Positions 1 through 7,842 of a stretch of DNA of 64,000 nt are shown here, in pieces. The translations under genes were made by a program, and so were the position numbers. This DNA comes from JAAXVQ01 sp964604705 (lineage in GTDB: Bacteria; Oederibacteriota; JAAXVQ01). The notes below the pieces were generated by a model. That model was not told the DNA's origin, made no database searches, and was given only the letters and a program-made list of their open reading frames with translations. The stretch lies in assembly GCA_964604705.1 (NCBI GenBank), contig CAZSAP010000009.1:1-64000 (forward strand). The letters run 5' to 3'. How positions within the stretch are numbered: position 1 is the stretch's first letter; the number at the start of each line of letters is the position of its first letter.

Positions 1-493
1 ACCCCAACCCGCCCACGATATTGTACGCAAAGAAGCGCCAGAAGGACATGGCCCCAATGCCCGCCACAAAGGGGGCAAAGGTGCGGAAGATGGGGAGAAA
101 GCGGGTCAAGATGATGGTCTTGCCGCCGTGTTTCTCAAAAAAACGATGCGTCTTTTCCAAGTATTCCTTATTTAGAAAGCGCACGTTTTCCTTACCGAAT
201 ATTTTAGGTCCCACCACCTTGCCGATGCCGTAGTTGGCCAAATTGCCAAGAATGGCGGCCAATGACAGCAAAACAAAGATCCAGGTAACATCCAAGGAAC
301 CTATGGCCGCAAACGCGCCAATGGCAAAAAGCAGCGAATCACCGGGTAAAAACGGGGTCACCACCAAACCCGTCTCGCAAAAAATAATCATAAAAAAAAG
401 AACATACACCCAGGGTCCACAATACTGGATCACCTGCCCCAAGTGCTTGTCCATGTGCAGAAAATAATCGATAAACAACTGTATGTACTCCAT
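1..493 (-). CDS. DedA family membrane protein (3' end outside the window)
   Basis: Reading leftward from an ATG at 493, about 164 codons stay open to the window edge, so the C-terminus is missing. The translation begins MEYIQLFIDYFLHMDKHLGQ and continues through a DedA/SNARE-associated core: a glycine/proline re-entrant segment (VVTPFLPGDSLLF), a membrane span, then GNLANYGIGKVVG and a basic loop with the family motif TRFLPIFRTFAPFVAG. DedA proteins are inner-membrane proteins linked to phospholipid flipping and envelope/proton-motive-force homeostasis; the specific substrate here is unknown. A purine-rich AAGGAG lies just upstream of the start. It sits 38 bases downstream of the DUF486 gene on the same strand. 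Confidence 0.88.
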   Translation of the reverse strand, partial: MEYIQLFIDYFLHMDKHLGQVIQYCGPWVYVLFFMIIFCETGLVVTPFLPGDSLLFAIGAFAAIGSLDVTWIFVLLSLAAILGNLANYGIGKVVGPKIFGKENVRFLNKEYLEKTHRFFEKHGGKTIILTRFLPIFRTFAPFVAGIGAMSFWRFFAYNIVGGLG

Positions 494-531
494 GCGCGCT
501 CCTTAAAGGGAATGGGTGCGGGACTGAGCCG

Positions 532-861
532 TCACCATTTTTTGAAAACAAAAAACACCGCGCCGGTCATCAGGGCAAACCCCACCAGATAGTTCCAACG
601 CAATTCTTCTTTCAAATACACCACGGAAAAAATGCAAAACACCACGAGGGTAATAACTTCCTGTATGGTCTTCAGTTGCGCGGCGGTAAACTGTCCGTGC
701 CCCCAGCGATTGGCCGGGACCATAAAACAATACTCAACAAAGGCGATCAACCAGCTGACCAGAATGGCCACGAACAAAGGCACGGATTTGTATTTCAAGT
801 GCCCGTACCAAGCGATGGTCATAAATATGTTGGAGATCAACAACAAAAGAATCGTCTTCAT
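532..861 (-). CDS. DUF486 / DMT-type small membrane protein
   Basis: 109 residues with four predicted membrane helices, the usual size of the DUF486 family, which resembles a half-size drug/metabolite transporter. Recognisable signatures are the N-terminal SNIFMTIAWYGHLK, the central LVSWLIAFVEYCFMVPANR and the C-terminal QLKTIQEVITLVVFCIFS followed by YLKEELRWNYLVGF. Biochemical function is unknown for the family. It lies between the MFS gene (88 bases upstream) and the DedA gene on the same strand, so it could be read from the same transcript. Confidence 0.9.
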   Translation of the reverse strand: MKTILLLLISNIFMTIAWYGHLKYKSVPLFVAILVSWLIAFVEYCFMVPANRWGHGQFTAAQLKTIQEVITLVVFCIFSVVYLKEELRWNYLVGFALMTGAVFFVFKKW

Positions 862-949
862 TCTTTTTCCTTAGCTCTACCGTGTCCATAAGTGCGTTGT
901 AAAAGAGCCACATCATAGGTGAGTCCAGAATCCAAGGCAAGACCTTTTT

Positions 950-2125
950 TTAGTCGCGGGATTCTTTCACTCCGACCAACGTCACGACCGAAACCAGGGT
1001 CAGTACCAGCGAGACCGTGATGGGCACACCTGCTCCCCATTTTTCCCAAAGCCAACCGGCTATGCCCGAGGCCCCCAAGGCGCCGAAACCCAGGGCCATT
1101 TGGTACATTCCCAATCCGCTGGCTTTCCACGCCGCAGGAGAAAGTTCAGAGACCAGCGTTTTTTGCACCGGTTCAAGCGCACCTTTATGCAATCCGTACA
1201 GGACAAACACCATGGGCCAAACCCAGAGAGTCTTCACGAATAAAAGCAAGGTCAGGCATACCACCCACAGCCCATACCCAACCCACAGCACCGTCTTGCG
1301 CCCCACCTGGTCTGCCCAACGCCCGAAAGGGAGTGAACTTGCCGCAGCCGCCAAGGTGAAGAGCAGATACAGCCACGGCAACGAGGTATCACGGTAACCG
1401 CATTTGCCAGCATAGATGATGAGAAAGGCATAGCTGAACGAGCCCAGCGTATACAGCAGGCTGGAAACCACCATCCAACGAAAAGCGGGCGTCCAATCCC
1501 CCCAAACCCAGGGCGCGCGTACTCCAGCTGCCGGCTTGCCCGCAGATTCACGCAAACCGAACAACAACAACGCCACTGCGAAAAGCGAAGGGATCGCGGC
1601 GAGCCACATAAGCGTGCGATAGCCCAGCAACGGGAAGAGCAGAAGACATAACGTGATCCCAGCCACCGCGCCCAGATTGTCCATCATGCGCAGGATACCA
1701 AAAGCCTTGCCGCGACTGGCACGGTCCGTGTCCTCGGCCACCATGGCATCGCGGGGTGCACTACGAATCTTCCCCGAACGATCTAAAATACGCAGCGGCA
1801 GCAACCAGGTCCACGAGGTTACGACCGCGTAGCCTGCCCGGGCAAAACTGCCAAAGAGATATCCGGACCATATAAAGGGTTTGCGTTTGTGCACTCGATC
1901 CGAGACCCAGCCCGAGAGCGCTTTCGATAGGGAAACCACAGCCTCCCCAATGCCTTCCACCAAACCCAGCACGGCCAGATTCGCACCCAGTACCTGTGTC
2001 ACAAACATGGGCCAAATGGGGGCAATCAGATCGGAACCGAAGTCATTGAGAAACGAGGCAGTGGCCAGCCACCCCAAGGCACGTCGGGGTTTGGCCGGCG
2101 AAACGTCAGACCGAGGAGTGCTCAC
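950..2125 (-). CDS. MFS transporter
   Basis: 391 residues with about twelve hydrophobic segments. The loop between helices 2 and 3 carries the major-facilitator signature (GWVSDRVHKRKPFIWSGY) and its repeat after helix 8 is GRWADQVGRKTVLWVGY. Closest in feel to the unspecific drug/small-solute MFS group; the substrate cannot be told. The start is a GTG whose first bases overlap the TGA of the upstream gene (GTGA overlap), so translation is probably coupled to the secreted protein and Maf genes. Confidence 0.9.
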   Translation of the reverse strand: MSTPRSDVSPAKPRRALGWLATASFLNDFGSDLIAPIWPMFVTQVLGANLAVLGLVEGIGEAVVSLSKALSGWVSDRVHKRKPFIWSGYLFGSFARAGYAVVTSWTWLLPLRILDRSGKIRSAPRDAMVAEDTDRASRGKAFGILRMMDNLGAVAGITLCLLLFPLLGYRTLMWLAAIPSLFAVALLLFGLRESAGKPAAGVRAPWVWGDWTPAFRWMVVSSLLYTLGSFSYAFLIIYAGKCGYRDTSLPWLYLLFTLAAAASSLPFGRWADQVGRKTVLWVGYGLWVVCLTLLLFVKTLWVWPMVFVLYGLHKGALEPVQKTLVSELSPAAWKASGLGMYQMALGFGALGASGIAGWLWEKWGAGVPITVSLVLTLVSVVTLVGVKESRD

Positions 2126-2817
2126 TTCTGTTTTTTTCCAGAATCGCTGGAGATCAATTTCATGCTGGTGCCTATGAATTGCCGATCCACTTCAAAGAAA
2201 ATGTGCATGGGATCCACCGGAGCACGTTCAAAAAAGAGCACGCCGGTATACACCCCGTTGGGCGCCAAGTCGCGCGGCCACAGGTAATTTTGCGAAATGG
2301 AGCCGATCTCTTCAATGAGCACCTGCGCTTGCTTAAGCTCTTCGTCCGTGGAAAACCGCGTGTCCGAAACCCAGTTCTCAAACCGCGTACGCCAGCCGGT
2401 AGGACGGTTTTGCGTCATAAAGTGTTTTAAGCGTGCGTAGACATTAATGATTTTTTGTTGCGGATAATCGGCTTGGATCTCCCCCATCATGGCATCAATC
2501 TCATGGATGTTTTGGGGAAGCAATTTGCGCAACCGCTGCAGGCGTTCCGAGACCAGTTCGTCGGCCGTGACCGCACGCAAAGGCTTGTTGTCTCCGTCGG
2601 TCATCTGGACAAAATAGCGTGAGATGCTCACCGAGGCCAGCTTGGAGTGATTTTCCACACGGACCAACACGGGCATGGGATTTTTCGAGTCGTCCACTTC
2701 GGCCCCGAATCCCAGCATGCCTATCTCCCCGTCGGCTTTCCAGGTCGCGGCGTGAGCCGAGAGGCTGCCCCAGCAACAGGCCAGCACCAGCAGGGCACCT
2801 GCGCAGCGGCGATGCAT
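2122..2817 (-). CDS. secreted protein of unknown function
   Basis: 231 residues from an ATG that overlaps the Maf stop codon by one base (TAATG); an upstream in-frame ATG would lie inside maf and is less likely. Residues 1 to about 24 form a signal peptide (basic MHRR, hydrophobic core, SAHAA cleavage site). The mature part looks like a small beta-rich domain (ENHSKLASVSISRYFVQMTDGDN) followed by a helical stretch with the repeated ERLQRLRKLLP pattern, and ends in an EVDRQFIGTSMKLI strand. No family recognised. It sits in a tightly packed maf-secreted protein-MFS run. Confidence 0.75.
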   Translation of the reverse strand: MHRRCAGALLVLACCWGSLSAHAATWKADGEIGMLGFGAEVDDSKNPMPVLVRVENHSKLASVSISRYFVQMTDGDNKPLRAVTADELVSERLQRLRKLLPQNIHEIDAMMGEIQADYPQQKIINVYARLKHFMTQNRPTGWRTRFENWVSDTRFSTDEELKQAQVLIEEIGSISQNYLWPRDLAPNGVYTGVLFFERAPVDPMHIFFEVDRQFIGTSMKLISSDSGKKQK

Positions 2818-3422
2818 TAGGCTTGCCTCGCATGCAAAATGTTCCATTGGGCACAGACCCGTCCCAGCGGCAACCCCACGACGTTAAAATAACATCCTTC
2901 CACCCGCGTGACAAAGGCACCGGCGCGCCCTTGTATGCCATACGCTCCGGCTTTATCCTTCCACTCCCCGCTGGCCATGTACGCATCCAGTTCTGCCTGC
3001 TCCGGCACCCGCATGTGCACGCGGGTGCTCTCAAACCAGGTATGCGTCTCACCCGTGCGGTTGTTCACCCACGCCACACCGGTCACCACCTGATGGTCGT
3101 GTCCGGCCAGAGACTGCAACATGCGTCGGGCCTCGGCGGCGCTCTTGGGCTTGCCAAATACCGTCGGGCCTAAAACCACGACTGTGTCCGCGCCCAAGAC
3201 CCAGGCATCGTAGGCAAGTGAGCGAGCCACGTCCCGGGCCTTGCCCAAGGCCGACGCTACGGCAAATACCAAGGGTTCGCCCTGGGGACGCCCCTCCTGG
3301 TACCGCGACGACTTGACCGAGAACACAATGCCCGCCTGGCGCAACAACTGACGACGCCGCGGTGATGCCGATGCCAAAACCAATTTACGTATGGGATTTT
3401 CCGTGTCTTGTAACTCACGCAT
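2817..3422 (-). CDS. maf: Maf-family nucleoside triphosphate pyrophosphatase
   Basis: 201 residues, the normal Maf length. The N-terminal LVLASASPRRRQLLRQAG carries the (S/T)SPRR phosphate-binding motif, GADTVVVLG carries the catalytic aspartate, and the middle has the typical GKPKSAAEARRMLQSLAG and HQVVTGVAW segments; the end has DKAGAYGIQGRAGAFV. Maf enzymes hydrolyse non-canonical or methylated dNTPs/UTP to monophosphates, a house-cleaning role formerly described as septum inhibition. The stop overlaps the start of the downstream secreted-protein gene. Confidence 0.96.
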   Translation of the reverse strand: MRELQDTENPIRKLVLASASPRRRQLLRQAGIVFSVKSSRYQEGRPQGEPLVFAVASALGKARDVARSLAYDAWVLGADTVVVLGPTVFGKPKSAAEARRMLQSLAGHDHQVVTGVAWVNNRTGETHTWFESTRVHMRVPEQAELDAYMASGEWKDKAGAYGIQGRAGAFVTRVEGCYFNVVGLPLGRVCAQWNILHARQA

Positions 3423-3437
3423 AGGCTAGTCTCTTAC

Positions 3438-3480
3438 CACTTGTGAAATCCATCCCGAAACGGTAGCGAACTACCTGCGG
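3438..3480 (-). other. short UUCG-capped hairpin between the NlpC/P60 and maf genes
   Basis: On the minus strand GGTAG-TTCG-CTACC forms a five-pair stem with a stable UUCG loop in the 82-base spacer. No run of T follows it, so it is not a standard terminator; it may be an mRNA-stabilising or pause hairpin inside the operon. Confidence 0.45.
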
Positions 3481-3504
3481 GCATGGTTCGTACGTGCGGC
3501 TGAA

Positions 3505-3978
3505 CTAATCCAGAGCCCGACGCACCCCTAAAAAACGATCACGCCAATAACGATCGTTGCCATTGGAAATTTTCACTACATCCCCACGCCCGGGCGCATG
3601 GATAAATTGACCATGCCCCAAATAAATACCCACATGGGAAGGTCCGCTGTGGTCGGTGCTCCAAAACAATAAATCCGAGGGGGTCTCTTCCCCTTGGCGT
3701 ACAGGTCCTGTGCGGCTATACATTTGCGGGCTGCTGCGTGGGAGCTTGACCCCCGCTGCATTGCGAAACACATATTGGACAAACCCAGAACAATCAAATC
3801 CTTTGGGCGTGGTCCCACCGTAGCGATACGGCGAACCCAGCAGCGACTTCGCCATGCGTACCACCGCATCGGCCTGGGAGGCATCCGGTGCCGGACGGGA
3901 AGGTACCGTAGCACACCCGCTCATAAGCCAGGCTCCGAGCACCACCACTCCCATAAACCCGAACCCTCGGTGTCGCAC
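3505..3978 (-). CDS. NlpC/P60 peptidoglycan endopeptidase lipoprotein
   Basis: 157 residues from a GTG start seven bases after the trpB2 stop. Residues 1-22 are a lipoprotein signal (lipobox LMSGC, Cys22), so the enzyme should be tethered to a membrane in the envelope. The rest is one NlpC/P60 domain with the catalytic triad positions Cys63 (FDCSGFVQ), His115 (SHVGIYLG) and His127 (FIHAPG). Such enzymes cut D-Glu/meso-DAP bonds in peptidoglycan stem peptides. An internal ATG at residue 9 would also give a working signal peptide, so the exact start is not settled. Confidence 0.93.
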   Translation of the reverse strand: MRHRGFGFMGVVVLGAWLMSGCATVPSRPAPDASQADAVVRMAKSLLGSPYRYGGTTPKGFDCSGFVQYVFRNAAGVKLPRSSPQMYSRTGPVRQGEETPSDLLFWSTDHSGPSHVGIYLGHGQFIHAPGRGDVVKISNGNDRYWRDRFLGVRRALD

Positions 3979-3985
3979 GCGCGCT

Positions 3986-5368
3986 TTAGAACCCAGCCAA
4001 AAGATTCGGATCTACCGCAGGACAATTTCCCAGCGCCGCTTGCAACTTGGCCTCATCCACGGGTACGTCTTTCATCTTCTGCGTCAGGTACTGCTCGTAC
4101 GAGCCCAAATCAAAGTGTCCATGTCCCGAGAGATTGAACACAATGGTCTCGGCCTTGCCTTCTCGCTTGCAGCGCAACGCTTCCTGAATGGCCGCGCGAA
4201 TGGCATGCGACGATTCCGGCGCAGGTAATATGCACTCGGTCCGGGCAAACTGCACTGCGGCTTCAAAACATTCGACCTGATCCAGCGCCCGTGCTTCAAC
4301 CAGTCCCATGTCCAAAACCAAAGAGAGCAGAGGCGCATTGCCGTGGTAGCGCAACCCGCCCGCATGAATGGAGTCCGGTACAAAGGTGTGCCCCAGCGTG
4401 TGCATTTTTGCAATGGGCGCGCCGCTTTTGGTGGTGTCCCCGTAATCCCAGGTGTACTTGCCCCGGGTCATGGTCGGACAGGCCGACGGCTCCACGGCGA
4501 GAAAGCGGGTCTTGGCATGCGTCCCGTTGATTTTATCTTGCATAAAGGGAAACGCGAATCCGGCGAAATTGCTTCCGCCACCCACGCACCCAATCACGAC
4601 ATCGGGATAATCGCCGGCCAACTCCATTTGTTTCTTCGCTTCCAACCCAATAATGGACTGGTGCAAAATGACATGGTTCAACACACTGCCCAGCGTGTAA
4701 TGCGTGTCCTCGCGACTGAGTGCATCTTCCACGGCTTCGGAAATCGCCACGCCCAGGGTTCCCGGATGATTCGGGTCTTCGGCCAGGATGCTTTTGCCGG
4801 CGGCAGTAAACGGCGAGGGGGAAGGAATCACTTTGCCCTTCCAAGTTTCCATGAGAATGCGGCGATACGGCTTTTGTTCGTAACTGCACTTCACCATATA
4901 GATGACGCACTCCAAACCGAAAAGGTTGCACGCCATGGCCAAAGACGAGCCCCATTGCCCGGCCCCAGTCTCCGTGGTCAGGCGTTTGATGCCTTGCTTC
5001 TTGTTGTAATACACCTGGGCCACCGAACTGTTGGGCTTGTGCGATCCCGCCGGCGAGACGCTCTCGTTTTTAAAATAAATTTTTGCGGGCGTGTCGAGCG
5101 CTTTTTCCAGACGCCGTGCGCGCTGCAACGGTGTCGGTCGCCAGATGCGATAGATGTCTTGCAGCTCTTCCGGAATGTCAATCCAACGCTCTCGACTCAC
5201 TTCCTGCTTAAGCAATTCCTCACCGAACAAGGGCGCCAAGTCCGCAGGGCTGCAAATTTGCATGGTGACAGGATGCAACGGGGGAGGACACGGGCGGGTT
5301 AAATCGGCTTGAATGTTATACCATTGTGTGGGTAAATCTGCTTGCGGCAACATAATGCGGGTTTCCAT
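3986..5368 (-). CDS. trpB2: TrpB2-type tryptophan synthase beta-like protein
   Basis: 460 residues, longer than classical TrpB (about 400) and matching the TrpB2 group. PLP-dependent fold type II: Lys111 in SPAGSHKPNSS should bind PLP, GCVGGGSNFAGF is the phosphate-binding loop, and ETGAGQWGSSLA is the substrate loop. No trpA lies beside it, which is usual for TrpB2, enzymes that can make tryptophan from indole and serine on their own. The start has a consensus AGGAGG eight bases upstream, located in the short gap after the macro-domain gene, so the two are probably co-transcribed. Confidence 0.95.
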   Translation of the reverse strand: METRIMLPQADLPTQWYNIQADLTRPCPPPLHPVTMQICSPADLAPLFGEELLKQEVSRERWIDIPEELQDIYRIWRPTPLQRARRLEKALDTPAKIYFKNESVSPAGSHKPNSSVAQVYYNKKQGIKRLTTETGAGQWGSSLAMACNLFGLECVIYMVKCSYEQKPYRRILMETWKGKVIPSPSPFTAAGKSILAEDPNHPGTLGVAISEAVEDALSREDTHYTLGSVLNHVILHQSIIGLEAKKQMELAGDYPDVVIGCVGGGSNFAGFAFPFMQDKINGTHAKTRFLAVEPSACPTMTRGKYTWDYGDTTKSGAPIAKMHTLGHTFVPDSIHAGGLRYHGNAPLLSLVLDMGLVEARALDQVECFEAAVQFARTECILPAPESSHAIRAAIQEALRCKREGKAETIVFNLSGHGHFDLGSYEQYLTQKMKDVPVDEAKLQAALGNCPAVDPNLLAGF

Positions 5369-5379
5369 GTACGAACCTC

Positions 5380-5937
5380 CTAAGCAGTTCCGCCTTTTTC
5401 CGGCGGCATGGCCGATAGGGCCGATTCAATCAAGCGCTGCAAGAGCGCTTCAATCATCTTATCTGTGGCGAGAAACCGGATCTCACGCAACGTGGTGGTC
5501 TTCAAGCAATGTTCCAAGACCGTCAAAAAGGTGGTCTGTACCGAATGCAGGACCGGAAAGCGGACAATCTCTGCGCCCACAGGCGGGATGGCCAGAGAAA
5601 CACAGTTTTTCTCAACGGCGAGAGCCAAGGCCGATTTAACCGCTTCGTGTATCTTGGGTACGCTGGTCATCATGTCTTGACCCCACGCGGCGGTATGAAT
5701 CAAATACTTGCATTTCAAGCGCCCTTGCGGAGTGATGATGGCTTGCCCGACCTCAATCGGTCCGGCGTTGATCGCCGACGTTTCAATAAACTCCCCGGCA
5801 ATGCGTTTGAGGCTGTCCGAAACTCCTGAAGAAAACCAAAGGTAATTGTTGGTGGGATGTACGAGCGCATCGACTTCTTGCTTGGCCAAATCGCCGGAAA
5901 CCACAAACACCCGTGTTTCATTGATCAGTATGTCCAT
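5380..5937 (-). CDS. macro domain protein
   Basis: 185 residues, a stand-alone macro domain. Start at the ATG at 5937, which has GGAG upstream; an in-frame ATG 17 codons earlier lacks a good ribosome site. Signatures: EVDALVHPTNNYLWFSSGVSDSLK (the ADP-ribose-binding Asn and glycine loop), GPIEVGQAIITPQGRLKCKYLIH, and IPPVGAEIVRFP. Macro domains bind or hydrolyse ADP-ribose derivatives such as O-acetyl-ADP-ribose. It leads into trpB2 with an 11-base gap. Confidence 0.93.
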   Translation of the reverse strand: MDILINETRVFVVSGDLAKQEVDALVHPTNNYLWFSSGVSDSLKRIAGEFIETSAINAGPIEVGQAIITPQGRLKCKYLIHTAAWGQDMMTSVPKIHEAVKSALALAVEKNCVSLAIPPVGAEIVRFPVLHSVQTTFLTVLEHCLKTTTLREIRFLATDKMIEALLQRLIESALSAMPPEKGGTA

Positions 5938-6070
5938 ACACGCTCCTGCTTGGTGATGGTCATGCCCCTGTCGGCAAAAGACAATCAAGACTGTGGCGCT
6001 GATTCTAACACGCGGCTGGAAAACGGTGCAATGGGTTTTTCCTCAAGCACCCGTGCACTAAGCGCCCAAA

Positions 6071-6117
6071 ATAAAAAGTCCGACGGGACCTACTGCGAAA
6101 TGCCTCCCATCGGACTT
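6071..6117 (-). terminator. intrinsic terminator upstream of the macro-domain gene
   Basis: On the minus strand an eight-pair stem (AAGTCCGA at 6110-6117 read leftward, TCGGACTT at 6076-6083) with an inner GGG/CCC extension is followed at once by TTTTTATTTT. It would end a transcript that comes from the lipoprotein gene or from a leader starting near 6250. Its 5' arm can instead pair with TCGGAC of the upstream element (see 6121-6247). Confidence 0.85.
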
Positions 6118-6120
6118 AAG

Positions 6121-6247
6121 ACCTCGACGCTTTCTGTGAAACCACTTCGTGTCCGAGAAAGCGGATGTATCGTCTGCGGTTCCTTCCTATCTCGCGTGGG
6201 GTGCTTCACCCCCAATTCCTACGCCTCGGGTCTAGGGCGGCGGACAC
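6121..6247 (-). ncRNA. candidate structured RNA/attenuator leader
   Basis: Directly after the lipoprotein stop and before the terminator at 6071-6117. On the minus strand GTGTCCG (6241-6247) can pair with CGGACAC (6149-6155), enclosing a GGGGTG/CACCCC hairpin with a three-base loop; a further eight-pair stem joins 6128-6135 with 6156-6163. The CGGAC arm can alternatively pair with the 5' arm of the terminator, which is attenuator logic. Blocks of it recur at 61.76-61.86 kb and in other intergenic regions. No known riboswitch class was recognised; strand and function are inferred. Confidence 0.45.
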
Positions 6248-6502
6248 TTATTCTCCTGAGTGGTGTTGCACATCGGTATTAAGATCGAGGTTCTTTCCGC
6301 TGGTGGAACCACCAATCCGCGTGGACGTGTTGCCGTTGGTTATGGTTTTACCTGCATCGGCTCCCACGGTCCCGTTGATCGGATCGACATTGGCGCCCAA
6401 ATCGACATCCCCTAAGTTGCCGGCACCTGAAATGTTCATGCTAATGCATCCACCCAATCCCAAGCACGCCACACCTAAAATGACCATTCCTAGTTTCTTC
6501 AT
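6248..6502 (-). CDS. small lipoprotein of unknown function
   Basis: 84 residues with a clear lipoprotein signal: MKKLGMVILGVACLGLGGC, lipobox ending at Cys19. The mature 65 residues are Gly/Asn/Asp-rich with a loose repeated pattern (DLGANVDPINGTVGAD, then NGNTSTRIGGSTSGK), few charged residues and no cysteine. An AGGGG sits nine bases before the ATG. Not assigned to a family; likely a short surface or periplasmic lipoprotein. Confidence 0.75.
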   Translation of the reverse strand: MKKLGMVILGVACLGLGGCISMNISGAGNLGDVDLGANVDPINGTVGADAGKTITNGNTSTRIGGSTSGKNLDLNTDVQHHSGE

Positions 6503-6609
6503 GATTCACCCCTTGGGCCAACATGACCTTGCACAGACCACATGGTACTACGAGTTGCCTCACGGATCAAGTCGCGAGATGCTTCCATGATTGAAATCGC
6601 GCCCAAATC

Positions 6610-6628
6610 CCTAAGCCGTTGGTCTAGG
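6610..6628. repeat. copy of the CCTAmGCC-n3-GGTCTAGG intergenic motif
   Basis: CCTAAGCCGTTGGTCTAGG, nearly self-complementary, preceded by CCAAAT. Related copies are at 6218-6236 (CCTACGCCTCGGGTCTAGG), 14264-14282 (CCTTAAGCCACGGTCCTAG) and 61835-61854. Lies between the divergent lipoprotein and dehydrogenase genes. Confidence 0.5.
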
Positions 6629-6636
6629 ATCAGGCA

Positions 6637-6665
6637 TTGACTTTTACGTGTACATTTCTTACCAT
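6637..6665 (+). promoter_or_regulatory. sigma-70-type promoter of the SDR gene
   Basis: TTGACT (6637-6642), 17-base spacer, TACCAT (6660-6665). A start of transcription near 6672 would exclude the ATG at 6664 and favour the ATG at 6700. Confidence 0.55.
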
Positions 6666-6699
6666 GAATCAACGCTTTAGTTTCCGAAGGACGTCAACC

Positions 6700-7596
6700 A
6701 TGCCACGATCCGTTCAGACTTCACGTTCAATCAAAACCGCCGACCGCTCTCACGGTGGCGCCTTTATCACCGGTGTCTCCTCGGGCCTCGGACGCGCCCT
6801 CGCCCTGCGTCTGCTGGGTGAAGGTTACCGGGTGTTCGGAACCGTACGCAAGCCTGCCGACGGCCGCTTTCTCAAAGACGCGGGAGGGTTCCCCTTGCGG
6901 TTGGATGTCACCCACACCGCCGCCATCTCCCGCATTGTGCACCAAGTACAAACCCAGTTGGGTTCGTTGCCTCTGAAATTTATAATCAACAACGCCGGCC
7001 TTTCCACCTGCGTATCCTGGGAGGACATGACCACCCAGGAGTTGCGCTATCAATTTGACGTGAATTTTTTTAGTGCCGTCGAAATCACGCGGCAATTCCT
7101 ACCCTTGATCCGTCAGGGACACGGACGCATAGTCGTGGTTAGTTCCACGTCCGCACGCTTGCCCAATGCCCTCATGGGTGCCTACTGCTCTTCCAAAACG
7201 GCATTGGAAACCTTTGCCCTAACCCTGCGCCAAGAACTGCGTCCGGAAAACATACCGGTTATCTGCCTGCAGCCCGGTCCCATACAAACCAAGATCTTCA
7301 AGCATACCCGAGATGACCTGGAAACCGCGCACCCTGAGGCGATTAAATCAGGGTATTATGAAAAATTCTTGGCCTTCAGCCGCAAACTCGAACAAGATGG
7401 ATTAACCGCCGAAGAGGCGGCACGGCGCATGGTCCAAAAAATCACCGCCCCCCGCCCGCCCTACAAAACGGTCATTGCCAAGAGTGCCTGGTTTGCCTAT
7501 CTCCTCCCCTGGCTCCCCCAGCCTTGGTTTGACGAAGGGGTCTGCCGCTCCCTTTTGCCTGACGAGGGTCCACGCAAAAAACAAACGCGTAAATGA
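6700..7596 (+). CDS. short-chain dehydrogenase/reductase
   Basis: 298 residues from the ATG at 6700, chosen for its GAAGG ribosome site and the promoter position; two earlier in-frame ATGs add a non-conserved tail. Classical SDR: nucleotide-binding FITGVSSGLGRALALRLL, NNAG in the fourth strand, catalytic Ser in VVVSSTSARLPN and Tyr-Cys-Ser-Ser-Lys (YCSSK) as the YxxxK pair, then LQPGPIQTKIF. The extended C-terminus with hydrophobic LLPWLPQPWF suggests membrane association, as in retinol/steroid-type SDRs. Substrate unknown. Confidence 0.92.
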   Translation: MPRSVQTSRSIKTADRSHGGAFITGVSSGLGRALALRLLGEGYRVFGTVRKPADGRFLKDAGGFPLRLDVTHTAAISRIVHQVQTQLGSLPLKFIINNAGLSTCVSWEDMTTQELRYQFDVNFFSAVEITRQFLPLIRQGHGRIVVVSSTSARLPNALMGAYCSSKTALETFALTLRQELRPENIPVICLQPGPIQTKIFKHTRDDLETAHPEAIKSGYYEKFLAFSRKLEQDGLTAEEAARRMVQKITAPRPPYKTVIAKSAWFAYLLPWLPQPWFDEGVCRSLLPDEGPRKKQTRK

Positions 7597-7605
7597 TTTG
7601 TTAGC

Positions 7606-7740
7606 ATGGCAATGATTCACATGCCAAAGCCCGAGGGTTAAGAACGCATAGAGCCCATTCGCCGAAGTAAAAGAATGGGCGATCTGAATGAACCTCACTG
7701 AGGCGAATGTCGTTCGATACCCTCCGGTTTTGGCACGTGA
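7606..7740 (+). ncRNA. long-armed structured intergenic element (candidate RNA)
   Basis: GCCAAAGCC (7623-7631) plus AGGGT (7634-7638) pairs with ACCCT (7719-7723) plus GGTTTTGGC (7726-7734), a 14-pair stem broken only by a 2x2 internal loop. Inside are GCCCATTC/GAATGGGC (7653-7660 with 7673-7680) and CCTC/GAGG (7693-7703). CATTCGCC (7656-7663) can alternatively pair with GGCGAATG (7702-7709). The mazG promoter lies downstream, so this is probably not its leader. Strand uncertain; no known RNA family recognised. Confidence 0.4.
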
Positions 7741-7771
7741 ACAACTATCGTAGCTATCTCTGTGGGTTCAT

Positions 7772-7800
7772 TTGCATTTTCAATGACCCCGCGCTATAAT
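7772..7800 (+). promoter_or_regulatory. sigma-70-type promoter of mazG
   Basis: TTGCAT (7772-7777), 17-base spacer and a perfect TATAAT (7795-7800), about 43 bases before the mazG ATG. Confidence 0.75.
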
Positions 7801-7842
7801 GCCGAAGTTTTATTTGGTCATGACTCCAAGGAGTGTCCCTTT

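Noticed and set aside
4343..5302. 319-residue open frame on the plus strand
   Set aside because: Antisense of trpB2; the trpB2 frame has strong motifs.
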